Source: Ottowia massiliensis
Lineage (GTDB): Bacteria > Pseudomonadota > Gammaproteobacteria > Burkholderiales > Burkholderiaceae_C
Direction: 5' to 3'
Assembly (NCBI RefSeq): GCF_900240305.1
Contig: NZ_LT964854.1
Location: forward strand, 806,001-870,000
DNA: 64,000 bases
The position numbers and the translations under genes are program-made. The notes beneath the pieces are model-generated. The model was given only the letters and a program-made list of their open reading frames with translations, did not search any database and had not been told where the DNA came from. Positions 1 through 8,969 of this stretch are shown here, piece by piece. The stretch's first letter is position 1. Each line of letters begins with the position of its first letter.

Positions 1-626
1 ATGCGAATGGCGGGCTGGCCCTCGCCATCCATCACCTGCTTGCCGGGCCACAGCGCCTTCCAGCGCGGGTTGTCCACTTCGCCGCCCAGGCCGGGCGTTT
101 CGGCGTGCTGGTAAAAGCCCAGGCCCACCACGGTTTTGAAGTCGTTTTTCAGCGCGATAAAGCCGTGCAGCGTGGACCACAGGCCGTAGCCGCGCACGGG
201 CAGGATGATGGTTTGCAGCGCACCCGCGTCTTCCACCAGGTAAACGACCGAATAGCGCTCGCGGCGGCGGATGGAAGCAATGTCGTCGCTGGCCGCCAGC
301 GGAGCCGACAGGGCCGGGTCTTGCGCGGCCTTGAGCGCGTCAAACGTGGCGGCGTCTTGCGCGTCGGAAAAGCGCCCGGCGTCCAGATCGACCAGGCGGG
401 GCTGAATGCGCTCCTTGAAGATGCGCTGCACTTCGGCTGCGGGCGCGGCGGCATCGGCCAGATGGGCAATCGACAGGATGTTGCGCTGCTTGTCCAGCTC
501 GCGGTTGATCACCTGCGCGGGTTTCAGCCCCACGGCCGCGCCCGCCACCACCACCGAGCACACCAGACACACCATGAGCGCCACCAGCAGCGTGCGGCGC
601 GTGGATTCTTGCTTGACTTCAGACAC
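1..626 (-). CDS. nqrC: Na+-translocating NADH:quinone reductase subunit C, partial (C-terminus off the window)
   Basis: NqrC is a membrane subunit of the sodium-pumping NADH dehydrogenase and carries a covalently bound FMN. The frame reads from a GTG at 626-624 (start SEVKQESTRRTLL), then one N-terminal membrane segment, then a periplasmic FMN-binding-type domain with the stretch GYGLWSTLHGFIALKND. The GTG overlaps the nqrB stop by 8 bases, so translation is probably coupled. Only about 208 residues are in the window. The flavinylation motif (S-G-A-T, near residue 225 in the family) lies beyond the left edge and cannot be checked. Confidence 0.93.
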   Translation of the reverse strand, partial: MSEVKQESTRRTLLVALMVCLVCSVVVAGAAVGLKPAQVINRELDKQRNILSIAHLADAAAPAAEVQRIFKERIQPRLVDLDAGRFSDAQDAATFDALKAAQDPALSAPLAASDDIASIRRRERYSVVYLVEDAGALQTIILPVRGYGLWSTLHGFIALKNDFKTVVGLGFYQHAETPGLGGEVDNPRWKALWPGKQVMDGEGQPAIR

Positions 627-1830
627 GGCGTGCGGCCCTCCGCTTGATGTTGGCCTGCATCACGAAATAGTCGATGAGCGGCGCAAACAGGTTGCCAAAC
701 AGGATGGCGAGCATCATCCCTTCGGGGAAAGCGGGGTTGATGACGCGGATCATCACCACCATCACGCCAATCAGAATGCCGAAGGCCCATTTGCCCGCGT
801 TCGTCATGGCAGCCGATACCGGATCGGTTGCCATGAACATCATGCCGAAGGCATAGCCGCCCAGCACCAGATGCCAGTACCAGGGCATGGCGAACATGGG
901 GTTGGAGGCCGATCCGATCCAGTTGAACAGCGTGCTCAAGGCCACCATGCCCAGCATCACGCCCGCCACGATGCGCCAGGCCGCGATGCGCATGACCAGC
1001 AGCGCGCCGCCGCCCAGCAAAATGGCCAGCGTGCTCGTCTCGCCCACCGAACCGGGCATGAAGCCGAGGAAAGCATCCATCCAGCTCAAACCATGCGCGG
1101 GCAGCGCCTGCACGCCGCCAGCGGCGGCCTGGCTCAGCGCCGTGGCGCCTGCGTAGCCATCCACCACATTCCACACCGCGTCGCCCGAAATGAAAGCCGG
1201 GTAGGCGAAGAACAAAAAGGCGCGCCCGGCCAGCGCCGGATTGATGAAGTTCTTGCCCGTGCCGCCAAACACTTCCTTGCCCAGCACCACGCCAAAGCTG
1301 ATGCCCAGCGCCACCAGCCACAGCGGAATGGTGGGCGGCAGCGTGAGCGCAAACAGCACGGACGTGACGAAAAAGCCCTCGTTCACTTCGTGCCTGCGGA
1401 TGGTGGCAAACAGCACCTCCCAAAAGCCCCCCACCGCGAAGGTGACGGCGTAGATGGGCACGAACCACAGCGCGCCGCCCAGCAGGTTGTGCCAGACGCT
1501 TGAGGGATTAAACCCGGCCAGGTGGCGCAGCACTTCAAAGCGCCAGCCCGTTTGCGCCGCCAGCAAATCAGGCTGCACGGCAAAAGCCAGATTGGCCTGG
1601 TAGCCCACATTCCACATGCCAAAGAACATGGCGGGGAAAGTGCACAGCCACACCAGAATCATCATGCGCTTCAGGTCCAGGCAGTCGCGCACGTGCGCCG
1701 TGCTGCGCGTCACGCTGCCGGGGCGGTACAAAAAGGTGTCGGTCGCTTCATAAAGCGCAAACCACCGGTGCAGGCGGCCGCCTTCCTCGAAGTGCGGCGC
1801 CAGCCGGTCCAGCAAAGATCGCAAACCCAT
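619..1830 (-). CDS. nqrB: Na+-translocating NADH:quinone reductase subunit B
   Basis: NqrB is the large multi-spanning subunit that carries FMN and forms most of the sodium path. The 403 residues match the family length. The flavinylation motif DGYAGAT is at residues 224-230, with Thr230 the expected FMN attachment site. Many hydrophobic segments follow from about residue 55, including the conserved GKEVFGGTGKNFINPALAGR region near 184-203. It starts 6 bases after the nqrA stop and overlaps nqrC, so nqrABC is one operon. ApbE, which attaches the FMN, is not in the window. Confidence 0.97.
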   Translation of the reverse strand: MGLRSLLDRLAPHFEEGGRLHRWFALYEATDTFLYRPGSVTRSTAHVRDCLDLKRMMILVWLCTFPAMFFGMWNVGYQANLAFAVQPDLLAAQTGWRFEVLRHLAGFNPSSVWHNLLGGALWFVPIYAVTFAVGGFWEVLFATIRRHEVNEGFFVTSVLFALTLPPTIPLWLVALGISFGVVLGKEVFGGTGKNFINPALAGRAFLFFAYPAFISGDAVWNVVDGYAGATALSQAAAGGVQALPAHGLSWMDAFLGFMPGSVGETSTLAILLGGGALLVMRIAAWRIVAGVMLGMVALSTLFNWIGSASNPMFAMPWYWHLVLGGYAFGMMFMATDPVSAAMTNAGKWAFGILIGVMVVMIRVINPAFPEGMMLAILFGNLFAPLIDYFVMQANIKRRAARRV

Positions 1831-1836
1831 TTTTCT

Positions 1837-3186
1837 TCAGCCCTCCTTCTCGATGCGGGCCAGCACGTCCCGCAGGATGGGGCCGTGTTCATATTTGCCT
1901 GCGCACACGTAGGTGCACAGGGCCAGGTCTTCTTCGTCCAGCTCCAGGCAGCCGAGCTTTTGCGCCATCTCGGTGTCTCCCACGATGAGATAGCGCAAAA
2001 GCTGCGTGGGCAGAATGTCCAGCGGCATCACCGCTTCATAGTTGCCAATGGGCACCATCGCGCGCGGGCTGCCTTGCGTGGACGTGGTCATGGGCAGCAA
2101 GCGCCGCCCCATGAAGCTCGACAGGAAAGCCCCCGTCACCGAATGCTTGTCCGCGCCCAGCCGCAGAAAGTGCAGCATCTCGCGCTCGCGCCCTTCGTGC
2201 AGGCAGCTCACCTGCACGTGATAGCGGCCCAGAAAGCCGTAAGGCCCCTGCGCCGTGCGCCCGCCCAGCACCGAGCCGGAAATCACGCGGTTTTCGCCGT
2301 CCGCCAGCTCGCCAGCCGTCAGCTCCTGCAAATTGGCTCCCAGCCGCGTGCGCAGCAGGCGCGGCTGTTTCACCACCGGCCCGCCCAGCGCCACCACGCG
2401 CTGCGTCCACAGCCGCCCCGTGGCAAACAGCTTGCCCGTGGCAATCACATCCTGATAGCCGATGTGCCACACGCTGCGCGCGGCATCCACCGGATGCAGA
2501 AAGTGAATGTGCGTGCCCGGCAGCCCCGCCGGATGCGGCCCCGCGAAAGTTTCAACGCGCACGCCCGGCACATCTTCGCCCGGCAAGGCCGCGCCTTCAG
2601 CCTTGCACAGCCACACGGGCGCCAGCCGCGAAAGCGCCAGCAAGCCGCGCCGGAAATCATCTGCATGCGCCTTGATGATGGGCGCCGGATCAGCCGCCAG
2701 CGGGTGCGTGTCCATCGCCGTCACGAAAATGGCCTGCGCCACCGCATCTGCCGCCGGCACCTTGCTGAAAGGCCGCGTGCGCAGCGCCGTCCACTGGCCA
2801 GACTGCAAAAGGTTCTCGCGCACCTGCGCTGCGTCCAGCTGCGCCAGCGCTGCGTCGTCATAGCGCGCGAAAGACAGCGCTTCTTCCTGCTCTGGCGCGC
2901 CGTCCACGTCAATCACCACCGACTGCAACACGCGCCGCTCGCCCCGGTTGATCGCGCTGACCACGCCCGCAGAAGGCGCCGTCACGTGCACGCCGGGCCG
3001 CGTTTTGTCGGAAAACAGCGGCTGGCCCGTCTTCACCCGATCGCCCACCTGAACGGCCATCGAAGGCTTGAGGCCGTGATAGTCCGCGCCGATGACAGCC
3101 ACGCTGCGCACGGCCTGCGCATCGCTGACTTGCGGCTGGGGGCTTCCCTCAATGGGGAGGTCCAGGCCGCGCTTGATCTTGACCAT
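1837..3186 (-). CDS. nqrA: Na+-translocating NADH:quinone reductase subunit A
   Basis: NqrA is a soluble cytoplasmic subunit linked to quinone binding in the Na+-NQR complex. The 449 residues begin MVKIKRGLDLPIEG, which is typical of the family. A biotinyl-lipoyl-like N-terminal fold is suggested by the segment from VQVGDRVKTGQPLF to VHVTAPSAGVV. It is the first gene of the nqr operon as seen here. The 240 bases upstream separate it from the divergent SCO1 gene and must hold its promoter, which I could not pin down. Confidence 0.96.
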   Translation of the reverse strand: MVKIKRGLDLPIEGSPQPQVSDAQAVRSVAVIGADYHGLKPSMAVQVGDRVKTGQPLFSDKTRPGVHVTAPSAGVVSAINRGERRVLQSVVIDVDGAPEQEEALSFARYDDAALAQLDAAQVRENLLQSGQWTALRTRPFSKVPAADAVAQAIFVTAMDTHPLAADPAPIIKAHADDFRRGLLALSRLAPVWLCKAEGAALPGEDVPGVRVETFAGPHPAGLPGTHIHFLHPVDAARSVWHIGYQDVIATGKLFATGRLWTQRVVALGGPVVKQPRLLRTRLGANLQELTAGELADGENRVISGSVLGGRTAQGPYGFLGRYHVQVSCLHEGREREMLHFLRLGADKHSVTGAFLSSFMGRRLLPMTTSTQGSPRAMVPIGNYEAVMPLDILPTQLLRYLIVGDTEMAQKLGCLELDEEDLALCTYVCAGKYEHGPILRDVLARIEKEG

Positions 3187-3427
3187 CTCGCTTGCCTTAC
3201 ATCATGGGATAAAAGGGCCGCATTCTACGAGACGTAACCGAGTGTGATGCCCGCGTGAGCAGCCGCAAAACCGCTGGCGGCGCGCCATGACGGGCATTGC
3301 ACAATCGCCCCTTCGCTCGTGGCGGAAGGCTGCCTGCCAGCATGCCTGCCACATCCACCCTGTGCAGCAAGAGCCTGTTTGCAATCTGGCCGCAAATGCA
3401 AACACGCTCCAAGAAGGAGGTTTTTGC

Positions 3428-4048
3428 GTGACTCCCATCTCCCGCCGCCTGGCGCTGGCGCAACTGGCCCTGGCCGCCCTGCTGGCCGCTTGCAGCCCGC
3501 AGACCGACCAGCAGCCCGCTGCACTGCCGGAGCCTTTTCGGGGCGTGAACCTGACCGGCAGCCCCAAATACGGCAAGGATTTCCACCTGCCCGATGCCGA
3601 TGGCAAGGAGCGCAGCCTGGCCGACTTCAAAGGCAAGGCCGTGCTGCTGTACTTTGGCTTCGTGCAGTGCCCCGACATCTGCCCCACGTCGCTGCTGCGC
3701 GCCGCCGAGGTCAAGAAGATGCTGGGCAAGGATGGCGAGCGCCTGCAAGTCATCTTCGTCACCGTCGATCCCGAGCGCGACACGCCCGAGGTGCTGCGCG
3801 CCTACATGAACGCATTCGACCCCAGCTTCATCGCCCTGCGCGGCAGCAGCGAGCAGCTGGCCAAGGTGGCCGAAGACTTCAAGGTCTACTACCGCAAAGT
3901 GCCCACCGGCAGCAGCTATACCATGGACCATACGGCCCACTCCTACGTATTCGACCCGCAGGGCCGCCTGCGGCTGGCGCTGCGCCACGAGCAAACGCCG
4001 CAGGACTACGCCCACGACATCAGCCTGCTGCTGAAAGCGCCGGACTGA
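3428..4048 (+). CDS. SCO1/SenC/PrrC family copper chaperone lipoprotein
   Basis: The product delivers copper to the CuA site of cytochrome oxidase or acts as a thiol reductase in the periplasm. I start it at GTG 3428 because AAGGAGG lies 7 bases upstream and the product then opens with a lipoprotein signal ending LLAACS. The open frame extends further upstream but without a signal peptide. The copper ligands are visible: C81-P-D-I-C85 and His168 in DHT. The thioredoxin-like fold is complete at 206 residues. It is followed after 45 bases by a second periplasmic copper chaperone, consistent with a two-gene oxidase-assembly unit. Confidence 0.93.
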   Translation: MTPISRRLALAQLALAALLAACSPQTDQQPAALPEPFRGVNLTGSPKYGKDFHLPDADGKERSLADFKGKAVLLYFGFVQCPDICPTSLLRAAEVKKMLGKDGERLQVIFVTVDPERDTPEVLRAYMNAFDPSFIALRGSSEQLAKVAEDFKVYYRKVPTGSSYTMDHTAHSYVFDPQGRLRLALRHEQTPQDYAHDISLLLKAPD

Positions 4049-4093
4049 CGCGTCCAACCGTTTTTTTGACCCCAAAAGAAAGGAACCTCAGCC

Positions 4094-4597
4094 ATGAAAC
4101 GCCTTGCCTTGACCCTGGCCAGCCTCACGCTCTGCGCCAGCGCCTTCGCGCAGCAAGTCACCATCCACTCGCCCTGGGTGCGCGGCACCGTGCCCGAGCA
4201 AAAAGCCACCGGCCTGTTCATGAACATCGAAGCCGCGCAAGACGTGCGGCTGATCGGCGGCGCATCGCCCGTCGCAGGCGTGGTTGAAATCCACGAAATG
4301 AGCATGGACCAGGGCGTGATGAAAATGCGCCAGCTGGAAAACGGCCTGCCCATTGCCAAGGGCCAGCCCGTCGAACTCAAGCCCGGCGGCTATCACGTCA
4401 TGCTGATGGAACTCAAGCAGCCCCTGAAAGGCGGCGACACCGTGCCCGTCACGCTCACGTTTGAAGACGCCGCCAGCAAAAAGCAATTCACCCAGCAAAT
4501 CCAGGCCCCCGTGACCGAGCTGGGCCAGCAGCACGGCAGCGGCCACGACCATCACGACGGTCACGGCCACGAAGGCCACGCGGGCCACAAACACTGA
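4094..4597 (+). CDS. PCu(A)C-type periplasmic copper chaperone
   Basis: The family binds Cu(I) in the periplasm and hands it to SCO-type proteins or directly to cytochrome oxidase. The 167-residue product has a cleavable signal (MKRLALTLASL to ASAFA) and the family copper motif: H-x-M in the segment VVEIHEMSM, then MKMRQ, then GGYHVMLM. The C-terminal 25 residues are a His-rich tail (GHDHHDGHGHEGHAGHKH) that probably adds metal-binding sites. An AAAGGAACC sequence precedes the ATG. It lies 45 bases after the SCO1 gene. Confidence 0.92.
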   Translation: MKRLALTLASLTLCASAFAQQVTIHSPWVRGTVPEQKATGLFMNIEAAQDVRLIGGASPVAGVVEIHEMSMDQGVMKMRQLENGLPIAKGQPVELKPGGYHVMLMELKQPLKGGDTVPVTLTFEDAASKKQFTQQIQAPVTELGQQHGSGHDHHDGHGHEGHAGHKH

Positions 4598-4660
4598 GCC
4601 GCGCTCTCAAGCGCCCGTTCATGGACCCGTCCATGATCTGGCCATGAGACAGTGGACCGG

Positions 4661-4727
4661 GATGGGCTGCAAGGCACAGACAGTCCTTGTGGCCCAGCGA
4701 GGATTTGCAACGCCGCAAAGCGCCTGA
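4661..4727 (-). repeat. Family 2 dispersed repeat, copy 1
   Basis: On the minus strand it reads CAAATCCTCGCTGG, then CCACAAGGACTGTC, then TGCCTTGCAGCCCATCCC. The same blocks, partly changed, recur at 5011-5081, 46832-46897, 52660-52730 and 60545-60583. Confidence 0.6.
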
Positions 4728-4890
4728 AGGCGGCACGGCAAGCGGACGCGGCCTTTCACGGCAGCAGGCCATCCGCCAGCGCCGCCGCCAGGCTCCGCGC
4801 AGGAGTTTTTCGCTCCCCCGGCCTGTTCACGGCCTGCCCGCAAGGAGCCACGGCCAGACTGACGGAAGCCGCTGGCAGGCCGCTTGATTT

Positions 4891-4975
4891 CGCTCCTCTA
4901 TCCATAGCATGATGTCCTAGTGCAATCTGCGCGAGACGGCATTTTTGCTACCCTGTATTTGCTCTTGTTTTCGAT
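4891..4975 (+). repeat. Family 1 dispersed repeat, copy 1
   Basis: This is the reference copy of an 85-base intergenic element. It opens GCTCCT, ATCCATAGCATG, ATGTCCTAGTG, continues TGCGC and GACGGCATTTTTG, and closes ATTTGCTCTTGTTTTCGAT. The opening and closing blocks resemble each other as direct repeats. It lies between the PCuAC and marC-like genes. Confidence 0.85.
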
Positions 4976-5010
4976 TCATTCAGCTGAAGGGGCAGCGGAT
5001 CGGGAAGCGG

Positions 5011-5081
5011 AATGGGCTGCAAAGCGAAAACCGCAGACGGGTTTGATGGCCCGCTTGCGGCCCGGCGAGGATGGGCTGCGC
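5011..5081 (-). repeat. Family 2 dispersed repeat, copy 2
   Basis: On the minus strand it reads CGCCGGGCCGCAAGCGGGC, then CCCGTCTGCGGTTTTCG, then CTTTGCAGCCCATTCC. It aligns along its full length with the copy at 52660-52730. The motif ATGGGCTGC occurs at both ends of this copy. Confidence 0.6.
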
Positions 5082-5160
5082 CGCTGACTGCCCGCTTTGC
5101 ACTCACGAACAGGCTCCAAGGCCGGGGTGGGCGTGGCAATTCGATACATTCGCCGCTTCT

Positions 5161-5850
5161 ATGGAAATCTTCTTGCTGCTGACCGCCCTTGCCAAAGCGC
5201 TGATATTCGTGCTGGCGGCCATTCTTCCCATCATCAATCCGCTGGCCATGGCGCCCACTTTTCTGTCGCTGACGGAAGGCGCGAGCAAGGGCACGCGCTC
5301 CGTTTTGGCCAAGCGCATCGGCTTCAATTCTTTTTTGCTGCTCTCGGGCGCGATGCTGTTTGGCTCTTACGTGCTGGACTTTTTCGGCGTGTCGCTGGGC
5401 ATCGTGCGGGTGGCGGGCGGCATGATCGTGGCCCGCACGGCCTGGCAGCTGCTCAACAGCCGCGTGCAGGAGAAAAGCCCGCGCAGCCAGCTGGCCGAAA
5501 CCTATACCGCCGAGCAGGCGCGCAGCCAGGCTTTTTATCCCCTCACTTTTCCCATCTCCTGCGGCCCCGGCTCCATTGCGGCGGCCATCACCGTGGGCGC
5601 GGCGCTGTTCGATCCGAAGTGGAGCGTGCTGCTGGCGCGCATGGCTGGCGCCGTGGCGGCCAATTTCCTGACCGGGCTGACGGTGTATCTGGTTTATCGC
5701 AACGCGCGGCGGCTGCTGGAGCCGCTGGGCGAGGCGGGCATGGTGGTGTTTTTGCGCCTGTCGGCCTTCATCCTGCTGTGCGTGGGCGTGCAGATTGTTT
5801 GGGACGGCTTCAGCGAGCTGGCGCGCCAGCTGGCCGCCGAGCTGATCTGA
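5161..5850 (+). CDS. MarC family integral membrane protein
   Basis: This is a six-span inner-membrane protein of the MarC/UPF0056 family, whose transport role is not settled. The 229-residue product starts MEIFLLLTALAKALIFV at ATG 5161. The frame is open upstream to 5071, but that part is Cys- and Pro-rich and overlaps a repeat, so I reject it. Family signatures include LPIINPLAMAPTFLSLT (residues 21-37) and FYPLTFPISCGPGSIAAAI. Hydrophobic segments cover most of the chain. It stands alone, with repeats upstream and dacB 37 bases downstream on the same strand. Confidence 0.88.
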   Translation: MEIFLLLTALAKALIFVLAAILPIINPLAMAPTFLSLTEGASKGTRSVLAKRIGFNSFLLLSGAMLFGSYVLDFFGVSLGIVRVAGGMIVARTAWQLLNSRVQEKSPRSQLAETYTAEQARSQAFYPLTFPISCGPGSIAAAITVGAALFDPKWSVLLARMAGAVAANFLTGLTVYLVYRNARRLLEPLGEAGMVVFLRLSAFILLCVGVQIVWDGFSELARQLAAELI

Positions 5851-5887
5851 GAACCTGTCCAGAGCGCTTTTTGCAGAAAACTTCCAA

Positions 5888-7363
5888 ATGAGCACAACTT
5901 TCCGCCGCCTCTTTGCAATGACCCTGGCGCTGACCGCCGCGCTGTGCGGCAGCGTCCGCGCGCAAGCGCCGCTGCCGCCTGAAGTGGCCCACGCCTTGCG
6001 CCGCGCCCAGGTGCCCGAGAGCGCACTGGCGCTGCTGATCGAGCCGGTTTCCGTGCCGCAGGCCATGCCCGCCAGCGGCGAGGCCGCCACGCCCACGCCC
6101 GCGCACAACCAGCAGCGCCTGGCCTGGCAGGCCGACGAGCCGATGAACCCTGCCTCCGTCATGAAGATGGTGACCACCTACGCGGGGCTGGACATGCTGG
6201 GCCCCGCCCACTTCTGGCGCACGCGCGTGTATGCGCAAGGCCCCATCAGCGGCGGCGTGCTCAAAGGCAACCTGCTCATACAGGGCAGCGGCGACCCCAA
6301 GCTGGTGCACGAGCGCCTGCAAGAGCTTTTGCAGGCCGTGATGGACAAGGGCATTCTGGAAATCCGTGGCGACATCATTCTGGACAACGGCATCTTCGCC
6401 GTGTCCGCGCGCGACCCCGGCGCGTTTGACGACGAGCCTCTGCGCCCCTACAACGCCGCGCCCGACGGGCTGCTCGTCAATTTCAAATCCATCATCTACA
6501 AATTCACCCCGGCCGCCGGCGGCAAGCGCGCGGCCATCACCACGGAGCCGCCCATCAGCGGCGTGCGCATACCCGCCAGCATTGCCACGGCCAAGGGCGC
6601 CTGCGGCGACTGGCGCAGCAAGATACGCGCCAATTTCACCCATCCCGCGCAGGTGAGCTTTGCGGGCCGCTATCCGGCGCGCTGCGGCGAGCAAACCTGG
6701 GCCGTGGCCTATATCGACCCCGCCAGCTACGCCAGCCGCGTGATTGACGCCATGTGGCGCGGCATTGGCGGCAAGCTCACCGGCCAGGTGAAAAACCTGC
6801 CCAACCAGCCCGCGCAGGGCGAGCTGGTGGCCACCGGCTACTCGCTGCCGCTGGCCTCCATCATTGCCGACATCAACAAGTTCTCCAACAACGTGATGGC
6901 GCAGCAGCTCTTTCTCACCCTCTCGGCCCATGATGGGCACAGGGGCAGCTTTGAAGCTTCGCGCGGGGCGCTGCGCCGCTGGTGGGCGGGCAACCGGTGG
7001 CTGGGCGCGCTGCCTGCGCCCATTGCCGAAAACGGCGCGGGCCTCTCGCGTCTGGCGCGCGTGACGCCGCGCGCGCTCGTCGCCCTCTTGCAGCAAGCCG
7101 CGCGCAGCCCCAATGCCGCCGCGTTTGAAAATTCCCTGAGCGTGGCGGGCGTGGACGGCACCACGCGCGACATGACCGCGCCCGAAGTGCTGGGCCGCGC
7201 CCACCTGAAAACCGGCACCTTGCGCGACGTGACCGCCATCGCCGGCTACGTGCAGGGCCAAAGCGGCCGCCGCTACGCGGTGGCCGCCATCATCAACCAC
7301 CCCAACGCGCCCGCCGCCCGCCCTGCCCTGCGCCAGCTCGTGGCCTGGGCCGCGCGCGACTGA
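5888..7363 (+). CDS. dacB: D-alanyl-D-alanine carboxypeptidase/endopeptidase (PBP4 family, S13)
   Basis: The enzyme trims peptidoglycan stem peptides or cuts cross-links in the periplasm. The 491 residues have an N-terminal signal (about 1-26) and the three penicillin-binding motifs: S90-V-M-K93 in PASVMK, SNN in INKFSNNVMAQQL, and KTG in HLKTGTLRDV. The long insertion between the first two motifs is typical of class C low-molecular-weight PBPs. A proline- and alanine-rich stretch lies at residues 55-75. No good ribosome site precedes the ATG. An acyltransferase gene follows on the same strand after 53 bases. Confidence 0.95.
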   Translation: MSTTFRRLFAMTLALTAALCGSVRAQAPLPPEVAHALRRAQVPESALALLIEPVSVPQAMPASGEAATPTPAHNQQRLAWQADEPMNPASVMKMVTTYAGLDMLGPAHFWRTRVYAQGPISGGVLKGNLLIQGSGDPKLVHERLQELLQAVMDKGILEIRGDIILDNGIFAVSARDPGAFDDEPLRPYNAAPDGLLVNFKSIIYKFTPAAGGKRAAITTEPPISGVRIPASIATAKGACGDWRSKIRANFTHPAQVSFAGRYPARCGEQTWAVAYIDPASYASRVIDAMWRGIGGKLTGQVKNLPNQPAQGELVATGYSLPLASIIADINKFSNNVMAQQLFLTLSAHDGHRGSFEASRGALRRWWAGNRWLGALPAPIAENGAGLSRLARVTPRALVALLQQAARSPNAAAFENSLSVAGVDGTTRDMTAPEVLGRAHLKTGTLRDVTAIAGYVQGQSGRRYAVAAIINHPNAPAARPALRQLVAWAARD

Positions 7364-7416
7364 TTTCGCCCGCCCGTCAATCCGCAATTGCAGCCCCGCG
7401 CCTGAAGTCACATCCA

Positions 7417-8493
7417 ATGAACCCAAAAAACGACTGGCTCCAGGCGCTGCGCGCGCTGGCGGCACTGGCCGTGCTGTTTTTCCACATGGCGCCGCACTGG
7501 GCCACCTCGCCGCACCTGGCCCCTGCCCAAGCGTGGATGCACTGGGGCTTTTCGGGCGTGGATGTCTTTTTTGTTCTCAGCGGCTTCGTCGTCTATCAGA
7601 CAGCCGACAAGACCAGCTACAGCGCCAGGCGCTTTTTGCTGCGGCGCGGGCTGCGCATCTACCTGGGTTACTGGCCAGTGCTGCTGCTGACGGCCGCCCT
7701 GGCCTGGGCCGCCAGCGCCTGGCCGCCGCTGGGCAAGGCCGTGCGCAGCGCCCTGCTGCTCAGCCCCAGCCTGTTTGACAACTGGGTGCCCACGGCCTGG
7801 TCGCTCACCTACGAGCTGTATTTCTATCTGTGGATTGCGCTGGTCTTTCTTTTCGCGCCCCGCTGGCGCGCGCCCGCCATGCTGGCGGCTTTTACAGGGC
7901 TGCTGCTGTGGAACGCCGCCTGGTACTTCTGGCGCTACCCGACCGTGCAGGCGGGCCTGCAACCCGCGCGTTTCGCGCTGACGGGCCTGGGCCTTGAATT
8001 TCTCGCGGGCGCGCTGTGGGCACACCTGCGCAAGCGCCAGGCCTGCCTGCACGCGGCCGCCCACGCCAAATGGCTGGCGCTGGCGGGCGCGTGCTGCATC
8101 GTCTATGGCCTGGGCATGGGCAGCCAGTCGCCCATGTATGACCGCATTGAGTTCATGCGCGCGGCCACCTTCGGCGTGGCAGGTTTTGGTTTTTTGCTGG
8201 TGGCGCTGGCTTTTTCAGACTGGCAATGGCGCGCCCCCCGCCCCCTGGTGGCGCTGGGCGACGCTTCTTACGCCCTGTACCTGCTGCATCCGCTGCTGCT
8301 GGACCAAAGCAGCCACCTGCGCGTGCGGCTGCCCGCCGGCAGCCTGCTGGCGCTGGACGCTTTTTTGCTGGCGCTGCCCGTGGCCATCAGCGCCATTTCC
8401 CTGCTGTGGTTCCGCTGGATTGAATGGCCTTTGTTCAACCGCGCCGCCGCCAGCGGCTGGGCGCGGCGGCTGACGGGCCATCCGGCGCGCTGA
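7417..8493 (+). CDS. Acyltransferase family 3 (OafA/YrhL-like) membrane protein
   Basis: These proteins transfer acetyl or other acyl groups to sugars of lipopolysaccharide, capsule or peptidoglycan from within the inner membrane. The 358-residue product shows the family hallmarks: LRALAALAVLFFHM near residue 11 with the catalytic-type His, GFSGVDVFFVLSGFVVY at about 47-63, the RRGLRIY motif, and roughly ten hydrophobic spans. It ends in a basic tail, with no C-terminal SGNH domain. The substrate cannot be read from sequence; the neighbouring dacB suggests an envelope target but does not prove one. Confidence 0.88.
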   Translation: MNPKNDWLQALRALAALAVLFFHMAPHWATSPHLAPAQAWMHWGFSGVDVFFVLSGFVVYQTADKTSYSARRFLLRRGLRIYLGYWPVLLLTAALAWAASAWPPLGKAVRSALLLSPSLFDNWVPTAWSLTYELYFYLWIALVFLFAPRWRAPAMLAAFTGLLLWNAAWYFWRYPTVQAGLQPARFALTGLGLEFLAGALWAHLRKRQACLHAAAHAKWLALAGACCIVYGLGMGSQSPMYDRIEFMRAATFGVAGFGFLLVALAFSDWQWRAPRPLVALGDASYALYLLHPLLLDQSSHLRVRLPAGSLLALDAFLLALPVAISAISLLWFRWIEWPLFNRAAASGWARRLTGHPAR

Positions 8494-8515
8494 ACCGGTT
8501 TTCAGTCTGTCCCAT

Positions 8516-8881
8516 TCAAGCCTGGCTGGGCAGTTTCGCCTGCGCTGCGCGCAGCAGCCGCTCGATCTGGCCGGCCTGCGGCAGCACCGGCCCGTAAAAG
8601 AGCGTGGCGCTGGCCGTGCCGATGAGCAGGGTGGGAAAGTCCTGCACGTCCGCATCGCCCAGCGCGTCGGCTTCGTCTTCAATGTCGATCCAGCGAAAGG
8701 CCAGATCGGGCCGCGCGCGGGCGGCGGCCTCGAAGGTGGTCTGCCACTGGCGGCAGGTGTCGCACCAGGCGGCGCACAGGCACAGCACGGCCAGCGGAGC
8801 GGGGCGTTCGGCAGGGCTGTCGGCAGAGTGCGCGGCCAGCGTTTGCGCCAGAAGGGTTTGCAGCGATGCGTGGGATGTCAT
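8516..8881 (-). CDS. Thioredoxin-like protein with CDTC motif
   Basis: This is a cytoplasmic thioredoxin-fold protein of about 121 residues, probably a disulfide reductase. The active-site motif is WCDTCRQW, followed by DIEDEADALGDADVQDFPTL, which holds the expected cis-proline in the segment FPTLLIG. I start it at ATG 8881 (MTSHASLQTLL). The frame is open 17 codons further upstream, but that part reads into the tsaD promoter region and has no family resemblance. It is transcribed away from tsaD, whose ATG is 89 bases distant. Confidence 0.82.
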   Translation of the reverse strand: MTSHASLQTLLAQTLAAHSADSPAERPAPLAVLCLCAAWCDTCRQWQTTFEAAARARPDLAFRWIDIEDEADALGDADVQDFPTLLIGTASATLFYGPVLPQAGQIERLLRAAQAKLPSQA

Positions 8882-8969
8882 GTGAAGCGCCCGCCAGGGG
8901 CATGAAAGGCGGCCCGTCCACGGCCGGTTCAAAGAGAGAAAAGGGCGGATTTTCTACACTCGCCGCCCT

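Noticed and set aside
1522..3237. 571-codon plus-strand frame
   Set aside because: It lies wholly over nqrB and nqrA in antisense, with an Arg/His/Gln-rich product typical of shadow frames.
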